A stretch of 64,000 nucleotides of DNA from Microvirgula aerodenitrificans DSM 15089 (lineage in GTDB: Bacteria > Pseudomonadota > Gammaproteobacteria > Burkholderiales > Aquaspirillaceae), in contig NZ_JHVK01000002.1 in NCBI RefSeq assembly GCF_000620105.1, positions 186,001-250,000 of the forward strand, written 5' to 3'. The translations under genes and the position numbers were made by a program. Below the pieces are notes generated by a model. That model searched no databases and was not told where the DNA came from. It saw only the letters and a list, made by a program, of their open reading frames with translations. Positions 49,661 through 57,513 of this stretch are shown in pieces. Every line of letters starts with the position of its first letter. The first letter of the stretch is position 1.

Positions 49661-50358
49661 CAGAACGGCGAAATGGTCAGGAAGAAGCGGGTCAGCCAGC
49701 CAGGCTGCGAGAACAGGTTGTTGTTGCCCTGGTTCTGCTGCTCGACGCGGGCGTCGGCCAGGCGGGTTGACGAGATGTAGTAGCCCTGCTGCAGGCCACG
49801 GTCACGCGAATACGGCTTGATGTCGCGCGGATTGACCACGCCGGACAGGCGGATGAATTCGAGTTCGCCGTTGATGCGCACCTGCTTTTCGCCACTGATC
49901 GACAGGTTGCCGTTCGGCAGCACATCGATGACCGTCGCGGTGATGGTGGACATGAAGCTCGACGACGCCGCCGCCTGGCCACTGCCCTTGCTCGATGCGC
50001 TCAGCGAGCCGGAGGTGTTCAGCGGATTCAGGTACTCGTTGGAGAACGGCAGGTTGAAGCCCGGAATGTTCATCTTGGCGTCGACGCCCTTGCTGCCCTG
50101 CGACGATTCCTGCTGCTTGGTCGTGGTCGATTCCTCGATCACCACCGTCAGCGTGTCGCCGACCTGGCGCGGGATGCCTTCCTCGAACAGCGGCCGGTTG
50201 CCGGCAGCCTGGAAAATCGCGCCGTTGCTCGGCCGCGACAACGGCTGCTGCTGCGGACGCGCCGTCAGCGGTTGCTGGACGATGCTGCCGGGCGGCAGCG
50301 CGCACGCGGCAAGCAGCGCGCATACGGCGCCGGTGGTCAGGGAGCGGCAAATGTTCAT
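49660..50358 (-). CDS. flgH: Flagellar L-ring lipoprotein FlgH
   Basis: 232-aa outer-membrane lipoprotein forming the L-ring. ATG 50358 gives a lipoprotein signal with lipobox LLAAC and cysteine 19; the long open frame upstream is rejected. Family motifs include RQVGDTLTVVIEESTTTKQQ, NGNLSISGEKQVRINGELEF and the C-terminal YYISSTRLADARVEQQNQG. The 238-base gap to flgG holds no gene; the ribosome-binding site is weak. Confidence 0.95.
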   Translation of the reverse strand: MNICRSLTTGAVCALLAACALPPGSIVQQPLTARPQQQPLSRPSNGAIFQAAGNRPLFEEGIPRQVGDTLTVVIEESTTTKQQESSQGSKGVDAKMNIPGFNLPFSNEYLNPLNTSGSLSASSKGSGQAAASSSFMSTITATVIDVLPNGNLSISGEKQVRINGELEFIRLSGVVNPRDIKPYSRDRGLQQGYYISSTRLADARVEQQNQGNNNLFSQPGWLTRFFLTISPF

Positions 50359-50596
50359 TCGGATACACTTCACAAGGCAAACCCGGAGATTGTCGCGCAA
50401 CTCCAAGTCGCTGACAAACCTCGCCTTCCTGCCCGTGAACGGGCCGGCGGCGATGCCGGGATTGAGGAACATGACGGGGAACAGGCCCCGTGGCGGCCGG
50501 TTTCGGCCACGCGAACGGGTCGCGTGGCAAAACCCTTCCTCCGCTTTGTCGACCATCCGGCCCGCCGGTTTAGGCGGCAGCCGCAAAAAAACCGGA

Positions 50597-51379
50597 TCAG
50601 AGCTGCGCCAGACGCTGCAGCATTTCATCGCTGGTCTTGACGCCGCGCGAGTTCAGTTCGTACGAACGCTGCGCCTCGATCATGTTGATCAGTTCTTCGG
50701 TCACGTTGACGTTACTGGCTTCGAGATAGCCCTGCATGATCGTGCCCAGACCATCTGCCGTCGGGTTGCCGGTCGTCGGCGTGCCGCTGGCAGCGGTTTC
50801 CAGATACATGTTGTTGCCGATCGACTCCAGACCCTGCGGGTTGATGAAGTCCGAAATCTGCAACTGGCCGATCTGCTGCGGCGCCGTCTGGCCCGGCATT
50901 TTCACCGTCACGATGCCGTCGCTCGACACCGAGAAGTTCTGTGCGCCCTGCGGCACGGTGATCGCCGGGTCGACCAGGAAGCCCAGCGACGTGACCAGCT
51001 GGCCCTGATCGTTGGTGTGGAAGGTGCCGTCGCGGGTATAGGCGATGGTGCCGTCCGGCTGCTGGACGTTGAAGAAGCCGCGGCCGTTGATGTCGAGGTC
51101 GAAGCTGTTGGACGTCTGCTGCGGGTTGCCCTGGGTGAAGATCCGCTCGGTCGCGACCGGCGTGGCACCGGTACCGACCAGCAGGCCGGTCGGCAGCATG
51201 GTGTTCTGCGAACTCTGCGAGCCCGGCTGGCGCACGACCTGGTACATCAGGTCGTTGAAGTTCGCCCGGCCCTTCTTGAACGCGGTGGTGTTGGTGTTGG
51301 CCAGGTTGTTGGTCACCACATCGAGCTTGAACTGGCTCGAATCCATCCCGGTCTTGGAAATATAGAGGGAGCGTAGCAT
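50597..51379 (-). CDS. flgG: Flagellar distal rod protein FlgG
   Basis: 260 aa, the exact usual length for FlgG, which builds the distal rod. The start at 51379 is selected for the family N-terminus LRSLYISKTGMDSSQFKLDV, then VTNNLANTNTTAFKKGRANF. The C-terminal GYLEASNVNVTEELINMIEA and QRSYELNSRGVKTSDEMLQR are characteristic. It follows flgF by 54 bases on the minus strand. Confidence 0.97.
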   Translation of the reverse strand: MLRSLYISKTGMDSSQFKLDVVTNNLANTNTTAFKKGRANFNDLMYQVVRQPGSQSSQNTMLPTGLLVGTGATPVATERIFTQGNPQQTSNSFDLDINGRGFFNVQQPDGTIAYTRDGTFHTNDQGQLVTSLGFLVDPAITVPQGAQNFSVSSDGIVTVKMPGQTAPQQIGQLQISDFINPQGLESIGNNMYLETAASGTPTTGNPTADGLGTIMQGYLEASNVNVTEELINMIEAQRSYELNSRGVKTSDEMLQRLAQL

Positions 51380-51433
51380 CGGAATCCCCGGCAAGCGCGC
51401 CGTTGCCGGACGCGCTCACTGTATTAAGCGGTT

Positions 51434-52180
51434 TTAGTTGTTCACGGACATCAGTTGCGTGGCACGCTGGGCGTCCTGGTCGGCAGTCTGCATCAGCTTG
51501 ACGCTCATGTCGAAGTGGCGGGCATGGCTGATCATCTTGGTCAGCGAGTCGACCATGCTGACATTGCTCTGCTCGATGACGCCGGTCTGCACCCGCACGC
51601 CGTCGTCGGCCTGCGCCGGCTGGCCGTCATTGCGGCGGAACAGACCGTCGGTCCCCTTGTAGAACTCGCCGTTGGTCTCGCCGACCAGCTTGATGCGGTC
51701 GAGGATATCCACCGTGCGCGGGGTCTGGTCGGTCTGCACCGACGACACCGTGCCGTCCTCGCCGATCATGATCTTGGTGTTCTGCGGCACGGTGATCGGG
51801 CCGCCACCTTCGCCAAGAATGACCCGGCCCAGCGGCGTGCGCATGATGCCGTTCTCGTCGACGACGAAACCGCCGCCCCGGGTATAGGCTTCCTGCCCGG
51901 TCGAGTCCTGCACGGCAAACCAGCCCCGCCCCTTGATGGCGAAGTCCTGGTCGTTACCGGTGGTCATCATCGCGCCTTCGCTGCTGTCGTGACCGATGGT
52001 CGAATCGACGCTGTACGCCCGTGTCGGCGTCCCGTCGCCGACGACCGGCAGCGCGCGGAACGCGCTGAGTTCGGCCTTGAAGCCCGGCGTATGCACATTG
52101 GCCAGATTGTTCGCCGTGACCTGCTGTTGCAGTTCCACATGCTTGGCGCCATTCATGGCGATATACAGCATCTTGTCCAT
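51434..52180 (-). CDS. flgF: Flagellar proximal rod protein FlgF
   Basis: 248-aa rod protein. N-terminal DKMLYIAMNGAKHVELQQQV, then TANNLANVHTPGFKAELSAF, carries the rod/hook signature. The C-terminus (VIEQSNVSMVDSLTKMISHA, then RHFDMSVKLMQTADQDAQRA) is typical of FlgF. It follows flgE after 20 bases. Confidence 0.96.
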   Translation of the reverse strand: MDKMLYIAMNGAKHVELQQQVTANNLANVHTPGFKAELSAFRALPVVGDGTPTRAYSVDSTIGHDSSEGAMMTTGNDQDFAIKGRGWFAVQDSTGQEAYTRGGGFVVDENGIMRTPLGRVILGEGGGPITVPQNTKIMIGEDGTVSSVQTDQTPRTVDILDRIKLVGETNGEFYKGTDGLFRRNDGQPAQADDGVRVQTGVIEQSNVSMVDSLTKMISHARHFDMSVKLMQTADQDAQRATQLMSVNN

Positions 52181-52200
52181 GCGTCAGATCCGCTTTTCGG

Positions 52201-53478
52201 TTAGCGCAGCGAAATCAGCGTCTGCATCAGCGCGTCTTCGACCTTGATGGTCTGCGCGTTGGCCTGGTAGTAACGCTGCGCGGTAATCATGTTGACCAGT
52301 TCGCCGGTCATGTCGACGTTCGAGTCTTCCAGCGCCTGCGACTGGATCAGGCCGACGTTGGTGCTGCCCGGCTTGTTGATCACGGCGTTGCCGGACGTGT
52401 ACGACTCGATCCAGCGGTTGCCGCCGATCGGCTGCAGACCCTGCTGGTTGGCGAAGTTCGCCAGTGCGACCTGGCCCAGCGTCTTGCTCTGGCCGTTCGA
52501 GTAGCGCGCAGTCACCGTACCGTCCTTGGCAAACTGCAGGTTGGTCATCACCGACGGCGCATAACCCTGCTGGGTCGTGCTGTTGACGGCAAACTCTGTA
52601 CCGTACTGGGTGGTGCCGGTGAAGTCCAGCTTGATAGCAAGACTGGCAGCACCCAATGAACCTGAATAGGAGCCGAAGTCAAGCGGCGGTGCAGAGGTAT
52701 CCATATTCCCTAAATTGTCAAACGTCAACTTCGCAGGGCTAGGAGTAGGAGTGAGGGTTGTCTTGATGCCATTTGGGTCGGTGATTTCAGCGTGTACATC
52801 CCAGCTTGCTACAGATGGGGTACCTGATGCCCCTTTGTAAACATAGTAGGTAGACAGCGTCAACGGATTGCCAAGACTGTCGTAAATCTGTGTCGACGTC
52901 GTGCTGTTGTACGTCTTCGGGTCGTTGGCAGCGAACGGAGTCTTGCTCGGCACCGTCGATCGCGAATCGAGGTTCAGGCCGAACTTGACAGGATCTGCAT
53001 CCGCCCACACTTTGCCCCCGTCACTGGCACGCGGCGCGAGCAGGCTGGTGTCGACTTTCAGGCGCGACATCGCGCCCTTCAGCACATTGCCGTTCTCATC
53101 GACCCCCCAGCCCATCAGGTAGTCGCCGTTGTTGTTGATGTAGCCCTCGCGGTTGATCTGGAACTGGCCGTTGCGAGTGTAGGCCGTGCCGTTGGCATTC
53201 TGCATGACGAAGAAGCCGTTGCCGGAAATGGCCAGGTCGAGCTGGTTGCCGGTGGTGGTCACCCCCCCCTGCTTGAACTGCTGGGCGATCGCGGTGGTCG
53301 ACACGCCGATGCCGTTCTGGGTCGCGGCCACGCCGTAGAAGTTGGCGGCGAACATGTCGGCGAACTCGGCACGCGAGCCCTTATAGCCGACGGTGGAGGC
53401 GTTGGCGATGTTGTTGCCGATGGCGCCGAGCTGATTGTTTGCGGCGTTGATGCCGGCCAGACCGTGTTGGAAAGCCAT
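52201..53478 (-). CDS. flgE: Flagellar hook protein FlgE
   Basis: 425-aa hook subunit. The conserved ends are clear: FQHGLAGINAANNQLGAIGN and IANASTVGYKGSRAEFADMF at the N-terminus, VNMITAQRYYQANAQTIKVE at the C-terminus. The central D1/D2 domains, exposed on the hook surface, are variable. DNA for about residues 205-290 (52621-52860) is only about 50% GC, well below its flanks, which suggests exchange of this surface region by recombination. Confidence 0.96.
   Translation of the reverse strand: MAFQHGLAGINAANNQLGAIGNNIANASTVGYKGSRAEFADMFAANFYGVAATQNGIGVSTTAIAQQFKQGGVTTTGNQLDLAISGNGFFVMQNANGTAYTRNGQFQINREGYINNNGDYLMGWGVDENGNVLKGAMSRLKVDTSLLAPRASDGGKVWADADPVKFGLNLDSRSTVPSKTPFAANDPKTYNSTTSTQIYDSLGNPLTLSTYYVYKGASGTPSVASWDVHAEITDPNGIKTTLTPTPSPAKLTFDNLGNMDTSAPPLDFGSYSGSLGAASLAIKLDFTGTTQYGTEFAVNSTTQQGYAPSVMTNLQFAKDGTVTARYSNGQSKTLGQVALANFANQQGLQPIGGNRWIESYTSGNAVINKPGSTNVGLIQSQALEDSNVDMTGELVNMITAQRYYQANAQTIKVEDALMQTLISLR
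52621..52860. other. Low-GC segment inside flgE
   Basis: By direct count the four 60-base lines hold 31, 30, 30 and 30 G+C, about 50%, while the surrounding flagellar genes are plainly above 60%. The segment encodes the variable surface domain of the hook protein. Confidence 0.65.
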
Positions 53479-53539
53479 GATGAATCCCTTGTAAACCTGA
53501 TATTCGGTAAATGCGTAACGCGTGGACGGTCGTGACCGC

Positions 53540-54226
53540 TTACATCAGTTCGCGGACCTTGCTGATATCGACGTTCTCGCCGGTCGACAGTGCCAGCAGG
53601 ACATTGCCGTCCTTCCAGGTCAGTGCATCGACGCGCGAATAGGCCAGTGCCGTCGCCGTGGTCGCCGCGCCGCCCTTGGTGGCGCTGACGCTGAACGTGT
53701 AGTTGCCGGAATCCAGTTGCGTGCCATCGCTGGTCTTGCCGTCCCAGACGAAGTGGGCGGTGCCCGCTTCCTGCGCGCCCATGCTGACCTTGTCGACCAG
53801 GTTGCCCTTGCTGTCGTAGACCGACACCACGACGGCATCGGCGCCGTTCGGCAGCTCGACGGCACCGGCCGACGAACCGCTCTTGGTGCCGTCCTCGGCC
53901 GTCTTGACCGTCAGCGGCAGGCCGGACCCCGGGGTCAGCGCGACGTGACCGATCATGCCGGCGGCCGCGAAGCTCTGGCTGGCGGCATAGGCCGACGACA
54001 GCGAGGTCATGGTGGTGTTCAGCTTCTCGATCCCTTCGACCGTGCTCAGCTGGGCCATCTGGCTGGTAACCTGCGAGTTGTCCATCGGGTTCAGCGGATC
54101 CTGCGACTGCAGCTGGGCCATCAGCAGTTTCAGGAACTGGTCCTGGATCGCGCTGGAACCGGATTTGGTCGTCGTGCTCGACGTATTGAACTTGTCGTAC
54201 GGGTTGGTGGTAACGGCGGTGGTCAT
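53540..54226 (-). CDS. flgD: Flagellar hook assembly scaffold FlgD
   Basis: 228-aa hook-cap protein required for FlgE polymerisation. The conserved N-terminal block is QDQFLKLLMAQLQSQDPLNP, then MDNSQVTSQMAQLSTVEGIE. The middle and end form the FlgD Ig-like and tudor-like domains, with GTAHFVWDGKTSDGTQLDSG and NYTFSVSATKGG. It lies 17 bases after flgC. Confidence 0.96.
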   Translation of the reverse strand: MTTAVTTNPYDKFNTSSTTTKSGSSAIQDQFLKLLMAQLQSQDPLNPMDNSQVTSQMAQLSTVEGIEKLNTTMTSLSSAYAASQSFAAAGMIGHVALTPGSGLPLTVKTAEDGTKSGSSAGAVELPNGADAVVVSVYDSKGNLVDKVSMGAQEAGTAHFVWDGKTSDGTQLDSGNYTFSVSATKGGAATTATALAYSRVDALTWKDGNVLLALSTGENVDISKVRELM

Positions 54227-54243
54227 CTGGGTTCGCTCCGGGA

Positions 54244-54657
54244 TCAGGCTTGGCCGATGGTCAGCGTCTTTTGCAAGAGCTGCTTGGTCGTGTTCATCAT
54301 TTCAACGTTGGTCTGGTACGAGCGCGATGCGGAAATCATGTCGGTCATTTCTTCGACCGGGTTGATGTTCGGCATGGTCACGTAACCGTTCTTGTCGGCC
54401 AGCGGGTTGCCCGGGTCGTAGCTCATGCGCGGCGGCGACTGGTCTTCGACGATTGCGGTCACTGCCACCTTGGCGATTTTCGGTTCGGCGCTGTCGACCG
54501 GGATCGGGGTGAACACGATGCGCCGGGCCTTGTACGGCTCGCCGTTGCTGGACACCGCACTGTCGGCGTTGGCCATGTTGCTGGCGACGACGTTCAGGCG
54601 CTTGGACTGGGCCGTCAGCGCGCTGCCGGCGATATCGAGGACGCGACTAAGCGACAT
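54244..54657 (-). CDS. flgC: Flagellar proximal rod protein FlgC
   Basis: 137-aa rod protein, the usual length. N-terminal LDIAGSALTAQSKRLNVVAS, then NMANADSAVSSNGEPYKARR, and the family block YVTMPNINPVEEMTDMISAS, then RSYQTNVEMMNTTKQLLQKT, make it certain. It is separated from flgB by two bases. Confidence 0.97.
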   Translation of the reverse strand: MSLSRVLDIAGSALTAQSKRLNVVASNMANADSAVSSNGEPYKARRIVFTPIPVDSAEPKIAKVAVTAIVEDQSPPRMSYDPGNPLADKNGYVTMPNINPVEEMTDMISASRSYQTNVEMMNTTKQLLQKTLTIGQA

Positions 54658-54659
54658 GA

Positions 54660-55067
54660 TTATTGACCCTTGATGGCGTCGGACAGACCGCTGATCCGAC
54701 GGTTGAGGAAAGTCAGCGTGGACTGATAGTGGATGGAGTTGTCCATGAAGGCGGAGCGCTCCTGGTCCATGTCCACGGTGTTGCCGTCAATCGACGGCTG
54801 TACGGCCTGGCGATACTGCACTTCCACGCCGTCGCTGCCGCTGGTCTGCTTGCCGCTCAGGTGGCGGCCATCGGTGCGGTTCATGCCCAGGCTCGACTGG
54901 GTACCGGCCAGCTCGGCCTTCAGTGCCGAGGCGAAGTCGAAGTCGACCGCCTTGTAGTTCGGCGTATCGGCGTTGGCGATGTTCGAAGCAATGACCTCGT
55001 TGCGCCTGGCGCGCAGGTCGAGTGACTTCTGCTGCAGTTCGAAATGTTTGGCGATCTTGTCGAGCAT
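54660..55067 (-). CDS. flgB: Flagellar proximal rod protein FlgB
   Basis: 135-aa rod protein and first gene of the flgBCDEFGHIJ operon. The conserved motif LDLRARRNEVIASNIANADT is followed by PNYKAVDFDF. The C-terminal VDMDQERSAFMDNSIHYQST and LTFLNRRISGLSDAIKGQ are typical. A GCAGCGGATACCC stretch precedes the ATG, and a sigma-54 promoter lies 39 bases upstream. flgA and flgM, often adjacent and divergent, are absent here. Confidence 0.97.
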   Translation of the reverse strand: MLDKIAKHFELQQKSLDLRARRNEVIASNIANADTPNYKAVDFDFASALKAELAGTQSSLGMNRTDGRHLSGKQTSGSDGVEVQYRQAVQPSIDGNTVDMDQERSAFMDNSIHYQSTLTFLNRRISGLSDAIKGQ

Positions 55068-55105
55068 GGGTATCCGCTGCGATGACAGTATGAACGGGAC
55101 ACATT

Positions 55106-55123
55106 AAAGCAGGTTTCGTGCCA
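55106..55123 (-). promoter_or_regulatory. Sigma-54 (RpoN) promoter of the flgB operon
   Basis: On the minus strand TGGCACGAAACCTGCTTT (55123-55106) has the −24 GG and −12 GC at the canonical ten-base separation and matches TGGCAC-N5-TTGCW with one base different. It lies 39 bases before flgB. The rest of the gap to feoB holds no gene. Confidence 0.8.
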
Positions 55124-55322
55124 GATGCAACCCGGCGTATCGGGCCAGCCAGCCCCCTGATTTTGCTGGGTTTTCAAACGCGACAAAAATCCGGCACAGC
55201 GAATGCCGCAGTGCCGGACGTGCCAACGGCAAATCTTGCCGCCCCGCTTTCCGGGCGGAGCCGGAACGACAACGCCCGGCGCAGGATGCGCCGGGCGTCA
55301 TGCTGTCGCGGGCTGCGCGCGG

Positions 55323-57110
55323 CTAGCCGACCAGCAGTCGCGCGCTCTGGTAGAACACGAAGCTGACCACCCAGGCCAGGCCCAGCGACCACGCTACCGA
55401 CAGCGTGGTGAAGCCGAAACTCTTCGACTCCTTGTAGATCGCGGCCACGGTGGCGACGCACGGCACATAGATCAGCGTGAACAGCATGAAGCTGTAGGCC
55501 GAGATCCAGTCGATGTGGCGGACGACCACGTCACCGAGGTTGTTCTCCTGCACGCCATAGATGACCGCCATCGAACCGAGCAGGATTTCCTTGGCGACAA
55601 AGCCGAACATCAGCGCCACCGCCAGCCGGTCCTCGATGCCGATCGGTGCCAGCAGCGGCCGGAAGAAGTGCCCCAGCGCTTCGGCAAAGGTCGGACCGTT
55701 CGCCCCGATATGGAAGGTGGTCAGCGCCCAGACCAGCACCACGCCGATCAGGATCATGGTCGATGCCAGCTTCAGGAACGCCCGCACTTCACCCCAGGCA
55801 CGCAGCAGCAGATGGCGTGGCGTCGGCAGCCGGTACGGCGGAATTTCCAGCACGAACAGCTCGTGACTGTGGAAACCGCGCTTGAACAGCCAGGCCGACA
55901 GCATGGCGACGGCAAAGCTGACCAGGTACAGGCTGAACAGCACCCACGGCGCGGCCAGCGGCGAGAACATCGTGGTGGAGAAGAACAGGAATACCTGCAG
56001 CCGTGCCGAGCAGACCGAGAACGGGATGGTCAGCATCGACAGCAGCCGCATCTTGCGGTCGCGCATGATGCGCGTCCCCATGATGGCCGGCACATTGCAG
56101 CCGAAGCCCATCAGGTGCATGACGAAGCCGCGGCCGTCCAGGCCGAGCCGGCTCATCATTGCGTCCATCAGGAAGGCGGCGCGGGCCAGGTAGCCGGCAT
56201 CCTCGACAATCGCCATCAGCACGAAGAACACGAACACCAGCGGCGCAAAGGTCAGCACCGTGGTCATGCCGGTCCAGACCCCGTCGAGCAGGAAGCCCGA
56301 CAGCCAGGACGGCGCACCGGACAGCAGCGGGTCGAGCACCGCGCCGCGCAGGGCGCCCAGCCCCTCGTCCAGCCCGTCCTGGATCGGCGTACTGATCAGA
56401 TAGGTCAGCTGGAACAGAATGGCCATCAGCACGAAGAACAGCGGCAGGCCCAGCCACGGATGCAGCAGCCAGCGATCGACCTTCTCGGTCGTGCTTTCGG
56501 ACAGCCGGGGCGGCACATGGAAGGTGGCGTCGGCCAGCGCACGCTGCGCCAGCGACCAGGCGACGGCGTCGCTTTCGTCGGCCAGTTGCGGCGGCAGCAC
56601 CGCATGACGGGCCTCGTCGCTGCCATTGGCCAGCCGGGCCAGCGCCTCCAGCACGGCCGGCCAGTTCTCGCCGCGCCGCGCGCTGGTCATCAGCACCGGC
56701 GCGCCCAGTTCCTTCGACAGCCGGGCCTCGTCGACGGTGATGCCGAGCTGGCGCGCCTCGTCCGACATGTTCAGCAGCACCAGCAAGGGCACGCCGGTCG
56801 CGCGCAGCTGCAGCGCCAGCCGCAGCTGCCGGTCGAGCTGGGTCGCATTGAGGATGACGACGAAGGCGTGAAAATCGCTGTCGGTCAGCATCTGCCGCAC
56901 TACCGCCTCGTCCTCGGCATAGCCGGACAGGTCGTTGATGCCCGGCAGGTCGATCAGGTCGACCATGTGGCCGCCAAGCAGGATTTTGGCGCGGGCGATC
57001 TCGACCGTCAGTCCCGGCCAGTTGCCGACCCGTTGCGACAGCCCGGTCAGGCGGTTGAACAGCGTGGACTTGCCGGTATTCGGCAGACCGATCAGGGCGA
57101 AGCGCTTCAT
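55323..57110 (-). CDS. feoB: Ferrous iron transporter FeoB
   Basis: 595-aa inner-membrane Fe(II) importer with N-terminal G-protein domain. G1 is GLPNTGKST (residues about 8-16), G3 is DLIDLPG and G4 is LLNMSDEA. A helical GDI-like spacer leads to membrane gates containing the conserved GFGCNVPAIMGTR and the second gate with FVAKEILLGSMAVIYGV. It is on the short side for FeoB, lacking the C-terminal cytoplasmic extension of enterobacterial forms. It overlaps feoA by four bases. Confidence 0.95.
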   Translation of the reverse strand: MKRFALIGLPNTGKSTLFNRLTGLSQRVGNWPGLTVEIARAKILLGGHMVDLIDLPGINDLSGYAEDEAVVRQMLTDSDFHAFVVILNATQLDRQLRLALQLRATGVPLLVLLNMSDEARQLGITVDEARLSKELGAPVLMTSARRGENWPAVLEALARLANGSDEARHAVLPPQLADESDAVAWSLAQRALADATFHVPPRLSESTTEKVDRWLLHPWLGLPLFFVLMAILFQLTYLISTPIQDGLDEGLGALRGAVLDPLLSGAPSWLSGFLLDGVWTGMTTVLTFAPLVFVFFVLMAIVEDAGYLARAAFLMDAMMSRLGLDGRGFVMHLMGFGCNVPAIMGTRIMRDRKMRLLSMLTIPFSVCSARLQVFLFFSTTMFSPLAAPWVLFSLYLVSFAVAMLSAWLFKRGFHSHELFVLEIPPYRLPTPRHLLLRAWGEVRAFLKLASTMILIGVVLVWALTTFHIGANGPTFAEALGHFFRPLLAPIGIEDRLAVALMFGFVAKEILLGSMAVIYGVQENNLGDVVVRHIDWISAYSFMLFTLIYVPCVATVAAIYKESKSFGFTTLSVAWSLGLAWVVSFVFYQSARLLVG

Positions 57111-57334
57111 AGCGGCGTCACCTCGATCTGGCGCGCCACGTCACGGCGCAGGATCACGTCCGTGCAGCCGATACGGACCAGCAGCGGTCCGCCCAGTACC
57201 GCACGACGCACGACCTGGATATGGGCGCCGGTTTCGATACCGAAACAGCGCAGGCGGCCCGCTGCGTCCCGGGGAAGATTCAGCGCCGAGACCGCGGCCG
57301 GGGTGGCGGGGGCAAGCGCAACAAGCGATGACAT
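57107..57334 (-). CDS. feoA: Ferrous iron transport accessory protein FeoA
   Basis: 75-aa cytoplasmic SH3-like protein that supports FeoB. The start at 57334 (GGAATTGCC upstream) gives a small protein with the typical GRLRCFGIETGAHIQVVRRA and GPLLVRIGCTDVILRRDVAR. ATGA overlap with feoB indicates coupled translation. A Fur-box-like sequence lies 27 bases upstream of the start. Confidence 0.9.
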   Translation of the reverse strand: MSSLVALAPATPAAVSALNLPRDAAGRLRCFGIETGAHIQVVRRAVLGGPLLVRIGCTDVILRRDVARQIEVTPL

Positions 57335-57361
57335 GGCAATTCCGACAGAAAGAGGTGGGAT

Positions 57362-57380
57362 GGGACACATTCTCATTATC
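57362..57380 (-). promoter_or_regulatory. Fur box upstream of feoAB
   Basis: On the minus strand the site starts GATAATGAGAAT (57380-57369), eleven of the first twelve bases of the 19-bp Fur consensus; the last seven (GTGTCCC) match poorly. GATAAT may double as the −10 element. Confidence 0.6.
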
Positions 57381-57513
57381 AGCAAACACTGATGCAATCG
57401 TGTGACAGCCCGGAGTTGACCCCGGTCAAGCTTTGCAGGATGACGACCGCGCCGGCGCGTGGATGTCATCAGGCAATGCCACGCCCAATGACATCAACAT
57501 TGCCGGATCGGTG

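Noticed and set aside
50359-50596. Extra gene or FlgH extension in the gap between flgH and flgG
   Set aside because: The frame is open, but the added residues lack flagellar homology and would place the lipoprotein signal in the middle of the protein.
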